Source: Ruania albidiflava DSM 18029 (GTDB lineage Bacteria > Actinomycetota > Actinomycetes > Actinomycetales > Beutenbergiaceae). From it: 64,000 bases of DNA. The translations under genes and the position numbers were made by a program. A model generated the notes under the pieces. The model was not told where the DNA came from. It ran no database searches and worked only from the letters and a program-made list of their open reading frames with translations. This document shows positions 53,682 to 61,454 of the stretch, piece after piece. The stretch covers positions 186,001 through 250,000 of the forward strand of contig NZ_ATWL01000004.1 of assembly GCF_000421225.1 (NCBI RefSeq), in the 5' to 3' direction. Within the stretch, counting starts at the first letter, position 1; each line of letters begins with the position of its first letter.

Positions 53682-53718
53682 GGTTGAGGCCGGAGCAGGG
53701 GGTACACCGGCCTCAACC
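53682..53718. repeat. Perfect 12-bp inverted repeat
   Basis: GGTTGAGGCCGG at 53682-53693 and CCGGCCTCAACC at 53707-53718 form a perfect stem with a 13-base loop, upstream of the App1-type gene. A second, weaker GCGC/GCGC pair follows. Operator or a repeat remnant. Confidence 0.5.
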
Positions 53719-53818
53719 AACTGCGCTCCGTTGCGCAGGAACTAGATCCATCGTGGCTCAGATCACGTTGCAGGTCAGCCCCTGGAGCCCGATTTTCAGG
53801 CAACGATTCGATCACGAT

Positions 53819-53853
53819 TACTGAAACGTCAGTATTTCCGCAGGATCCTGCGG
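53819..53853. terminator. Two palindromes after the response regulator gene
   Basis: CCGCAGGATCCTGCGG (53838-53853) is a perfect 16-bp palindrome directly after the response regulator stop. It is preceded on the plus strand by TACTGA-AACG-TCAGTA (53819-53834), a 6-bp stem with a tetraloop. Together they are likely to end transcription of the kinase-regulator operon, although the flank has few Ts in the needed direction. Confidence 0.5.
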
Positions 53854-54519
53854 CTAGGTCAGACCAGCCTCGCGGGCGACGATCGCAGCCTGCACCCGCG
53901 AGCTGCAGCCCAGCTTGGCCAGCACCCGGGAGACGTGCGTCTTCGTGGTGGCCTCGGTGATCACCAGGGTGGTAGCGATCTCCTGGTTGGACAGTCCGCG
54001 GGCGACCAGGGCGAGGACGTCCTGCTCCCGCTCGGTCAGCCCGGTCAGGGCACCACCGTCTGGTTCCGGTCGGTGCACCTGCTCGACGGCGCCCGGTTGG
54101 GATGAGGCGAAGGCGGCCAGCAGCCGCCGGGTCACCTCGGGCGCGACCACCCCGTCGCCAGTGGCGACCCGGTGCACCGCTGCGGTCAGCTCGGCCGCAC
54201 TGGCCGACTTCAGCAGGAAGCCAGCGGCTCCGGCCCGCAGTGCGGAGAACACGTACTCGTCCAGGTCGAAGGTGGTCAGCACGAGCACCGCCGCCAGGCC
54301 TTCGGTGACGATCTGGGTGGTGGCCTCCACACCGTCCAGCCGGGGCATCTGGATGTCCATCAGCACCACGTCCGGGCGCAGCGCCCGGGTATTGGTTACC
54401 GCGGCGTGCCCGTCCCCGGCCTCGCCGACCACCTCGATGCCCGGGTCGGCCTCGAGGATCAGCCGCAGCCCCGCCCGCACCGCCGCGTGGTCCTCGGCGA
54501 GCAGCACCCGCACAGTCAT
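53854..54519 (-). CDS. NarL/LuxR-type response regulator
   Basis: A protein of 221 residues. The receiver domain has AEDHAAV, the phosphoacceptor in VLMDIQMP and GFLLKSA. The C-terminal LuxR domain has REQDVLALVARGLSNQEIATTL and KTHVSRVLAKLG. ATG 54519 overlaps the kinase stop by ATGA. No unlinked targets are visible; the adjacent App1-type phosphatase gene is in the same direction but 250 bases away, with hairpins between. Confidence 0.93.
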   Translation of the reverse strand: MTVRVLLAEDHAAVRAGLRLILEADPGIEVVGEAGDGHAAVTNTRALRPDVVLMDIQMPRLDGVEATTQIVTEGLAAVLVLTTFDLDEYVFSALRAGAAGFLLKSASAAELTAAVHRVATGDGVVAPEVTRRLLAAFASSQPGAVEQVHRPEPDGGALTGLTEREQDVLALVARGLSNQEIATTLVITEATTKTHVSRVLAKLGCSSRVQAAIVAREAGLT

Positions 54520-55736
54520 CGCCCCTCCTGTCCGCGCGCCGGCGCCGGGACCGGCAGCCGGGCCAGCACCTGCCACCGGCCCCCGCGCAGGCCGGCGGAC
54601 AGCTCACCGCCTGCTGCGCGTGCCCGCTCGGTCATGATCGCCAACCCGAGCCCAGAACCCAGGTAGGTGGGCCGGGGCTGGTGAGCTCCGCCGTCCGAGA
54701 TCGGTACCACCGGCTCGACGGCGTTGCTCACCTCGATCCGGATGCTTCCCTCCTCGGGGGTCACCGTGACCGCTGCAGGCCCCTGGCCGTGCTTGGTCGC
54801 GTTCGTCAGGGCCTCCTGCAGGATGCGGTACCCGGCCTGGTCCACGCTGGTGCTCAGCGCAGGCAGGTCCGGGCAGCTGATCGTGGCGCCGTGCTCGCCG
54901 ACGAGGCGCTCGCGGGCAGCGCGGTCACTGAGCCGGGACGGAGCGCGCTGTGGTTCGGTGCCGCGCAGCAGCTCGATCATCGTGCGCATCTCGGTGAGCG
55001 CCTCCAGGCTGAAGGAGCGCACGCTGGACAGGGTCTCCCGCTCGGCCGGTGCGGGGTCGGCCACCAGGGCGGCCTCGGTGCGCAGCGCGATCGCAGAGAG
55101 GTGACCGGCCACGGCGTCGTGCAGGTCCCTGGCCATCTGCTCCCGCTCGTCGCGGGCGGTCTCCTCGTGGCGCAGCTGGGCCAGGTGGATGTGGTCCTCG
55201 GCACGCACCTGCGCGAGCTCGGCCAGTTCGCGCTGCTGCCGCACCGACCGGCCCCACCACAGCGGCGTGCCGAGCACAGCGAAGGATTGCAGACCGAGGA
55301 ATACCGCACCGCGGGGCCCCTGCAGCAGCAACCAGCCGAGGATCGTCAGCAGCCCGACCGTGACTGCGACCATGGAGATCAGGCGACGCAGCGCAGTGGC
55401 TGACCCGACCAGCGCCAGGGTGTAGATCAGGTCGATCAGCACCAACATCACGCCGATGCTGCCGCCGATGAGCAGATCGGCTGCGAATACCACCGCACCG
55501 GCCAGCAGCACCACTCCCGGGGCGCGGAACTTCACCAGCATCAGGGCGCAGCCGGCCAGCAGCAGCACAGCGTGCCACCACTGCGGGACGCTCACCCAAC
55601 CGACGTCGGTCATCATGCCGCCGAAGCCGAAGGCGAGCACCAGCAGGCCGACCGTGAGCACTGCGCCGGCGTCCACCGCCGCCTGGCGCTGGGGTGTGAG
55701 GCGCAGGCGGGCCCACAGGGCGGTCAGGTGGTCCAT
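54516..55736 (-). CDS. DesK/NarX-type sensor histidine kinase
   Basis: A protein of 406 residues with about five N-terminal membrane helices, a HisKA_3 phosphoacceptor ARDLHDAVAGHLSAI and a HATPase domain with EALTNATKHG and LGSGLGLAIMTERA. ATG 55736 begins MDHLTALW. It forms an operon with the response regulator. A large inverted repeat (55848-55912) lies upstream, separating it from the divergent MFS gene. Confidence 0.9.
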   Translation of the reverse strand: MDHLTALWARLRLTPQRQAAVDAGAVLTVGLLVLAFGFGGMMTDVGWVSVPQWWHAVLLLAGCALMLVKFRAPGVVLLAGAVVFAADLLIGGSIGVMLVLIDLIYTLALVGSATALRRLISMVAVTVGLLTILGWLLLQGPRGAVFLGLQSFAVLGTPLWWGRSVRQQRELAELAQVRAEDHIHLAQLRHEETARDEREQMARDLHDAVAGHLSAIALRTEAALVADPAPAERETLSSVRSFSLEALTEMRTMIELLRGTEPQRAPSRLSDRAARERLVGEHGATISCPDLPALSTSVDQAGYRILQEALTNATKHGQGPAAVTVTPEEGSIRIEVSNAVEPVVPISDGGAHQPRPTYLGSGLGLAIMTERARAAGGELSAGLRGGRWQVLARLPVPAPARGQEGR

Positions 55737-55847
55737 GCGGTCATTCTCGCCTGCAAGCGGGTGCCGGTGGAATGCGACGAAAGGCGGAGTGCGGTCCGCC
55801 CGCCCCTGTGCCACCAGGCCCCGGCGCCCTCGCCCGTCGCCCCTGCG

Positions 55848-55912
55848 ACTGAGGCACTTTTGTGCGTTCGAGGTAGTCCTGCGCTGCCTCAGACGCGCAA
55901 GAGTGCCTCAGT
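55848..55912. repeat. 20-bp-armed inverted repeat upstream of two divergent genes
   Basis: Arms at 55848-55867 and 55893-55912 match at 18 of 20 positions (both begin ACTGAGGCACT when read outward to inward), with a 25-base loop that itself contains TCGAGG-like and GCCTCAGA pieces. It occupies the divergent space between the kinase and MFS genes, where a terminator is not needed, so it is more probably a dispersed hairpin repeat or an operator. Confidence 0.6.
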
Positions 55913-55940
55913 GCGGTGCGCGGCCGTAGCATCAGCAGTG

Positions 55941-57269
55941 ATGACTGCCTCCCCGACCTCGCTGCCGGGACGTTCCTGGCTGGTGGTGGTCATCGTCGGA
56001 CTGGTCGGCCAGCTCGCCTGGACGGTCGAGAACATGTACCTGAACGTGTTCGTCTATGACGTGATCAGCACCGACCCCACCGTGATCGCCACGCTCGTGG
56101 CTGCCTCCGCGATTGCCGCCACCGCCGCCACGATGCTGATCGGCGCAGCCTCGGACCGGGTCGGCCGCCGCCGAGAGTTCATCGCCGGCGGCTACGTGCT
56201 GTGGGGCCTGACGACCGCCACGTTCGGCTTCGTCCAGCCCGAGCACGGTGCAGACGCCGCCCGCAGCGTGGCCCTCGCGGTGGCAGCGATCATCGTCCTG
56301 GACTGCGTGATGTCCATCTTCGGCTCCGGTGCCAACGATGCCGCCTTCCAGGCGTGGGTCACCGAGTCCACCACACCAGCCAACCGTGGCCGCGTCGACG
56401 GAGTGCTGGCGATCATGCCGCTGATCGGCATGCTGGTCGTCTTCGGCGCCCTGGACCCGCTCACCCAGGCGGGCCAGTGGCGGCTGTTCTTCGGCATTGT
56501 CGGGGCGGTGACGTCTCTGGTCGGGGTGCTCGCCTGGTTCCTGGTCCGAGACTCCGGTCACGTGCAGAGCCCGCCGGACGGCTACCTGGCCTCGCTCGTG
56601 CACGGGGTCCGACCGAGCGCCGTCCGGAGCCATCCACGTCTGTACGTGCTGCTGACAGCCTGGGCAGTGGTCGGCACCAGCACTCAGGTGTTCATCCCGT
56701 ACCTGATCATCTACATTCAGCAGTACCTGAAGCTGGAGACCTACGCGATCGTGCTGGCCAGCGTGCTCATCGGTGCTTCGGTGGTCAGCGTGCTCGGCGG
56801 CCGGGTGATCGACCGGATCGGCAAGAGCCGCGCAATCCTGCCGGCGGTGATCGTGATGATCGTCGGTCTGATCGGCGTGTTCACAGTGCGCAGCATGCTG
56901 CCACTGATCCTCTGGGGGATCCCGATGATGGGCGGCTTCATGCTCTCTTTCGCCGCCATCGGCGCCAGCGTGCGGGACGCTACCCCCACCGACCGGGTCG
57001 GCATGGTGCAAGGGCTGCGGATGGTCGCCGCCGTGCTGGTGCCGATGGTGATCGGACCGTTCATCGGCGCTGCGGTGATCACCGGCGCGAATGAGACGTA
57101 CGTGGATCTCGGGGTGGTCAAGCAGGTGCCCACCCCGTGGATCTTCGCCGCCGCGGCGATGGTGGCGGTGCTGGTCGTGATCCCGGTGCTGGCGTTGCGC
57201 CGGTTCCCGGAGCGGCCGAACCTCGGCGCCCAGCGCCAGCAGGCCGTAGTGGAAGGTGCTGCGCCATGA
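55941..57269 (+). CDS. Major facilitator superfamily transporter
   Basis: A protein of 442 residues with about twelve membrane helices. The cytoplasmic loop between helices 2 and 3 is SDRVGRRREFIAGG, the canonical MFS signature; a second-half loop is IDRIGKSRAI. ATG 55941 (or GTG 55938) has almost no Shine-Dalgarno, and TAGCAT about 10 bases before suggests leaderless translation. Its stop overlaps the GH2 gene by ATGA, so it likely imports the glycoside, or exports a product, connected with that enzyme. Confidence 0.87.
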   Translation: MTASPTSLPGRSWLVVVIVGLVGQLAWTVENMYLNVFVYDVISTDPTVIATLVAASAIAATAATMLIGAASDRVGRRREFIAGGYVLWGLTTATFGFVQPEHGADAARSVALAVAAIIVLDCVMSIFGSGANDAAFQAWVTESTTPANRGRVDGVLAIMPLIGMLVVFGALDPLTQAGQWRLFFGIVGAVTSLVGVLAWFLVRDSGHVQSPPDGYLASLVHGVRPSAVRSHPRLYVLLTAWAVVGTSTQVFIPYLIIYIQQYLKLETYAIVLASVLIGASVVSVLGGRVIDRIGKSRAILPAVIVMIVGLIGVFTVRSMLPLILWGIPMMGGFMLSFAAIGASVRDATPTDRVGMVQGLRMVAAVLVPMVIGPFIGAAVITGANETYVDLGVVKQVPTPWIFAAAAMVAVLVVIPVLALRRFPERPNLGAQRQQAVVEGAAP

Positions 57270-59284
57270 CCATGCTCACCCGCTGGGGCCGGGAGCTGGA
57301 CCGGGACCACCCGTTGCCCGAGTACCCGCGCCCCCAGCTCGTGCGCGGCGACTGGGCGAACCTCAACGGGCGGTGGTCCTATGCCATCACTGCGTTCGCT
57401 GATGACGGCGGAGCCCGGCCTGGTCGGTCCGCCGCACCTGGCGTTGCGCCAGCGGTGGCGGATCCCACCGTGCCTCCGGCGCGCTGGGACGGGACGATCG
57501 TAGTGCCGTTCTCCCCGGAGACGCCCCTGTCCGGGGTCGAGCGCACCGTCGGTGCGGACCAGACGCTCTGGTACCACCGCACCTTTGCACCACCCCGCCC
57601 GTTGACCGACGGGGAGCGGCTGCTGCTGCACTTCGGGGCAGCGGACCAGTCCTGCCGCGTGGCGGTGGACGGAGTGGAGGTCGGCGGGCACACCGGCGGC
57701 TACCTGCCGTTCACCCTGGACCTGACCGCCGTCGTCCGCAGCAGGGGCGCCGGATCTGGTCCGGTGGCCGGCCCGCACGAGCTGGTGGTCGCCGTCCGGG
57801 ACGTCACCGACGCCGCCTGGCTGGCCCGCGGCAAGCAATCCAGGACTCGCGGGGGCATCTGGTACACCCCGCAGTCGGGCATCTGGCAGACCGTCTGGTG
57901 CGAGATCGTCCCGGCGGTGGCCATCGAAGGGCTCACCCTGACGCCTTCCCTGGACGACGGCACCGTCGAGGTCACGGTGCACTCCGAGCACGCCGCGCCC
58001 ACGGACCTCGCCACGATCCGCGTCACCGCCCCCGGGAGCCCCGCAGCCTCGGTGAGCCGTGCAGCCCCGGTGACCTCCACCGTCATCCCGGTGAACACTC
58101 CCTCCCCCGTGCTGGTGCCGGGACCGGTGCAACTCTGGACTCCGGAGCGGCCTGCCCTGTACGACGTGCAGGTCGAGCTCGGCACCGACCGGGTGGTCAG
58201 CTACGTGGGGATGCGCTCCTTCGGGCTCGACACCGACGACCGTGGCCACGCGCGCCTGCTGCTGAACGGTCGCCCCTACCTGCAGGTGGGCCTGCTGGAC
58301 CAGGGCTACTGGCCGGACGGCGGCTACACCGCACCCTCGGAGGCGGCACTGGTCTACGACATCCAGCTCGCCAAGGATCTTGGCTTCACCATGCTGCGCA
58401 AGCACATCAAGATCGAGCCGCTGCGCTGGTACCACCACTGTGACCGGCTCGGCATGCTGGTCTGGCAGGACGCCGTCAACGGTGGGGCCAGGTACCGGCC
58501 CGGGGTGATCACCACCCCGGTGGCTCCCGTGCCGCACCGGCGGGATACGAACTATGCTGCGTTCGGCCGGTCGGAGGCCGCCGGGCGCAGCCAGTTCGAG
58601 AACGAGCTGACCGCGATGATCGAGCACCTGCGCAGCGTGCCCTCGCTGGCCCTGTGGGTGCCGTTCAACGAGGGCTGGGGCCAGTTCGACGCCGCTCGGA
58701 TCGCCGGGCTGGTTCGCCAGCTGGACCCGACCCGCCCGATCGACCATGCCAGCGGCTGGCACGACCAGGGTGCCGGAGACCTGCACAGCCTGCACATCTA
58801 CTTCCGGCCGGTGCACCTGCCGAAGGCGCCGCGCCGCCGCTGGCCCCGCTGGGTGGACGGGCACCTGCTGCGTCGCCCTCCGGTGCGGGCCGTCGCGCTC
58901 ACCGAGTACGGCGGGTACAGCCTGGCCCTGGCCGGGCACACCTGGGGTGAGCGGACCTTCGGCTACCGGCACCTGCGCACCGCGCGCGAGCTCACCGAGG
59001 CGCTGCGCACCTTGCACCACAAGCAGATCGAGCCCGCGGTCCGCCGCGGTCTGGCCGCCACCGTGTACACCCAGCTGACCGACGTGGAGGACGAGGTGAA
59101 CGGCCTGGTCACCTACGACCGGGACGTGGTGAAGGTGCCGGTCGCAGAACTGCGGGAGATCACCGACCGGCTGCGGGCCGTCGCTGCGGAGATGGGCAGC
59201 CACCATCAGCCACACTCGGGGCAGGCGACCGAGCGGTCACCTGAGCCGGGCGAGACCGGCAGCACACGACAAGGAGACCACTGA
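57266..59284 (+). CDS. Glycoside hydrolase family 2 protein
   Basis: A protein of 672 residues without a signal peptide, so cytoplasmic. The GH2 sandwich domain, Ig-like domain and (beta/alpha)8 barrel are recognisable. The acid/base Glu is in FNEGWGQFD (Glu469) and the nucleophile Glu in ALTEYGGY (Glu547). The family includes beta-galactosidases, beta-glucuronidases and beta-mannosidases, and the specificity cannot be read here. It sits between an MFS transporter and a DUF2804 gene, all with overlapping ends. Confidence 0.92.
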   Translation: MTMLTRWGRELDRDHPLPEYPRPQLVRGDWANLNGRWSYAITAFADDGGARPGRSAAPGVAPAVADPTVPPARWDGTIVVPFSPETPLSGVERTVGADQTLWYHRTFAPPRPLTDGERLLLHFGAADQSCRVAVDGVEVGGHTGGYLPFTLDLTAVVRSRGAGSGPVAGPHELVVAVRDVTDAAWLARGKQSRTRGGIWYTPQSGIWQTVWCEIVPAVAIEGLTLTPSLDDGTVEVTVHSEHAAPTDLATIRVTAPGSPAASVSRAAPVTSTVIPVNTPSPVLVPGPVQLWTPERPALYDVQVELGTDRVVSYVGMRSFGLDTDDRGHARLLLNGRPYLQVGLLDQGYWPDGGYTAPSEAALVYDIQLAKDLGFTMLRKHIKIEPLRWYHHCDRLGMLVWQDAVNGGARYRPGVITTPVAPVPHRRDTNYAAFGRSEAAGRSQFENELTAMIEHLRSVPSLALWVPFNEGWGQFDAARIAGLVRQLDPTRPIDHASGWHDQGAGDLHSLHIYFRPVHLPKAPRRRWPRWVDGHLLRRPPVRAVALTEYGGYSLALAGHTWGERTFGYRHLRTARELTEALRTLHHKQIEPAVRRGLAATVYTQLTDVEDEVNGLVTYDRDVVKVPVAELREITDRLRAVAAEMGSHHQPHSGQATERSPEPGETGSTRQGDH

Positions 59285-60297
59285 TGACCGGGAGCAGCCT
59301 GTTGATGCGGGAGCGGGAGCTGACCGAGGAGGTCTCGCTCACCCTGCCCGATGGTCGGTTGAACCGCGGCGCCATCGGCTGGGCACGCCAACCGCTCGTA
59401 GACACGGCCGGCATCGGGCGTGGCCGGGGCCGGAACAAGCGCTGGGAGTACTGGGGCGTGGTCACGCCCACCCACCTGCTCGGGCTGACCGTCTCGCACA
59501 TCGACTACGCCGCCGTGCACGAGCTGTGGCTGCTGGAGCGTGCTACTGAGCGCAGCTGGGGGCAGAGTGCCACAGTGGTCCCGCCACGCGGGGTGCGGCT
59601 GCCGGCGGTGTGCGAGGGCGGGCCGGCGCGGGCATCGGCGAAGAACCTTGCGCTGGCCGTCGATGAGGTCGACGGCGGGACTCGCCTGCGTGCGAAGGCT
59701 CCGGGGGTGCGGGTGGACCTGGTGGCGGCTCGCCCGGCCGGGCACGAACGTCTTGCCGTGGTGGTGCCGTGGAGCTCCCGCCGGTTCCAGTACACGGTCA
59801 AGGACGTGGCCCGCCCGGTGACCGGCACGATCTGGCTCGACGACGTAGCCCATGAGGTGCCGGAGGGGGAGTCCTGGGCGGTGCTCGATCACGGGCGTGG
59901 CCGGTGGCCGTATGCCGTCTCCTGGAACTGGGGTGCTGGCTCCGGCATCAGCGACGGTCGAGTAGTCGGGCTGCAGGTGGGTGGCAGGTGGACCGAGGGC
60001 ACCGGGTCTACCGAGAACGCGGTGCTGGTAGACGGCCGGCTGCACAAGCTGCACGGCGAGCTGGAGTGGGACTACGACCTGGCCGTCGACCGGCCGTGGC
60101 GGGTCAGCGGGCGCGGCCTGGACGCCCAGTTCGAGGCGTTCTACACCAAGCGCTCCCGGACGGAGCTCGGTGTGCTGTCCTCCCGCACCGACCAGTGCTT
60201 CGGGCACTGGTCCGGCTCGGTGCGTACCGGTGCCGGCGAGATGATCACCTTCTCCGGGCTGCTGGGCTGGGCGGAAGAGGTGCACAACCGTTGGTGA
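59284..60297 (+). CDS. DUF2804 family protein
   Basis: A protein of 337 residues, one of a family with a beta-rich fold. Recognisable segments are RNKRWEYWGVVTP and WNWGAGSG, with several conserved Trp residues. ATG 59284 overlaps the GH2 stop by one base, with AAGGAG upstream. Its function is not established. Being third in an operon with a sugar transporter and glycosidase suggests it acts on the same carbohydrate, but this is context only. Confidence 0.85.
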   Translation: MTGSSLLMRERELTEEVSLTLPDGRLNRGAIGWARQPLVDTAGIGRGRGRNKRWEYWGVVTPTHLLGLTVSHIDYAAVHELWLLERATERSWGQSATVVPPRGVRLPAVCEGGPARASAKNLALAVDEVDGGTRLRAKAPGVRVDLVAARPAGHERLAVVVPWSSRRFQYTVKDVARPVTGTIWLDDVAHEVPEGESWAVLDHGRGRWPYAVSWNWGAGSGISDGRVVGLQVGGRWTEGTGSTENAVLVDGRLHKLHGELEWDYDLAVDRPWRVSGRGLDAQFEAFYTKRSRTELGVLSSRTDQCFGHWSGSVRTGAGEMITFSGLLGWAEEVHNRW

Positions 60298-60370
60298 CCG
60301 GTGCTGGGTGCGGACCGGTGCGGGGTGTTCCGCGGCTGCGGAGCGACGGGTGCAGGGCTACTGTGCCTAG

Positions 60371-61342
60371 GTGAGCCAGCCCCAGCCCGCGGACCCGGGA
60401 GCAGGTGCTGGCACGCCGTCGGAGCACCACCTGAGCCTGACGGTGATCCGCGCCTTCGCCGCCAACGTGCTGATCGGCGTGGCCAAGACGGTGGCCGCGG
60501 TGCTCACCGGTGCGGCGTCCATGGTTGCCGAGGCGGCGCACTCCTGGGCGGATGCCGGTAACGAGATCTTCCTGATGACCGCCGAGCGCCGTGCCGCGCG
60601 CCCGCCCGATGCTGAGCATCCGACTGGGTACGGGCGGGAGGCCTACGTCTGGTCGATGCTGGCCGCGCTCGGGCTGTTCCTGGCCGGTGCTGCGGTCTCG
60701 ATCATGCACGGCATCCAGGAGCTGGTTGCACCGGAGCCGGCGTCGAACTTCGTGATCGCCTACGTGGTGTTCGCCGTCGCGTTCGTGCTCGAGGGCATCT
60801 CCTTCGCGCAAGCGTTCCGGCAGATGCGCCGGGGCGCCCAGGAGGCCGACCGTGACCTGCTCGAGCAGGCGCTCACGACTTCCGACCCCACGCTGCGCGC
60901 CCTGTTCGCCGAGGACTTCGCCGCCGTGATCGGCATCGTGGTGGCCACCGGCGGTGTGCTGGCGCACGACCTCACCGGCTCGCCGGTGCCGGACGCGATC
61001 GGCTCCATCCTGGTCGGGCTGCTGCTTGGCGTCGTCGCGCTCGTGCTGTTCGACCGCAACCGAGACTTCCTGGTGGGGGAGGTGCTGGACCCGGCGAAGC
61101 GGGAGCTGGTAGTCGCGGGGCTGCGCGAGCATGCCGAGATCGACCGGTTGACCATGCTGCACGTGGAGTACGTCGGACCGCGCAAGGTGCTCCTGGTGGC
61201 CCGAGTAGACCTCGTGGGAGACGCCCCCGAGCACGAGCTGGGTGAGCGGCTCCTTCGCCTCGAGCGGGAGCTGGAGAGCCGGCCCACGGTGGCGCGTGCC
61301 ATCCTCAGCCCGGCCACGTCCGGTGAGGCGGAGCTCATCTGA
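60371..61342 (+). CDS. Cation diffusion facilitator (CDF) family transporter
   Basis: A protein of 323 residues with six helices. Helix 2 carries the metal-site HSWAD (H-x-x-x-D). Helix 5 has EDFAA in place of the usual HxxxD, a variation seen in some CDF branches. A cytoplasmic C-terminal ferredoxin-like domain follows. It would export Zn2+, Mn2+ or a similar ion in exchange for protons. The GTG start is preceded by TACTGT about five bases upstream of the region, consistent with a leaderless transcript. It is not tied to the sugar genes. Confidence 0.87.
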   Translation: MSQPQPADPGAGAGTPSEHHLSLTVIRAFAANVLIGVAKTVAAVLTGAASMVAEAAHSWADAGNEIFLMTAERRAARPPDAEHPTGYGREAYVWSMLAALGLFLAGAAVSIMHGIQELVAPEPASNFVIAYVVFAVAFVLEGISFAQAFRQMRRGAQEADRDLLEQALTTSDPTLRALFAEDFAAVIGIVVATGGVLAHDLTGSPVPDAIGSILVGLLLGVVALVLFDRNRDFLVGEVLDPAKRELVVAGLREHAEIDRLTMLHVEYVGPRKVLLVARVDLVGDAPEHELGERLLRLERELESRPTVARAILSPATSGEAELI

Positions 61343-61418
61343 GTGCCGTCTCTCGGAGCCGCGTGCGCACGAACGGGTTCGATCAGCGCCCAGCGAAAAC
61401 CCGAACAACTGGTCGGGA

Positions 61419-61448
61419 TTGGTCTTTCCGGCGCACGCTGAATACGCT
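61419..61448 (+). promoter_or_regulatory. Probable promoter of the GH42 gene
   Basis: TTGGTC (61419-61424) and TACGCT (61443-61448) are spaced by 18 bases and end six bases before the ATG at 61455, giving a leaderless or nearly leaderless mRNA. No Shine-Dalgarno is seen, which agrees. Confidence 0.5.
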
Positions 61449-61454
61449 TTCCCC

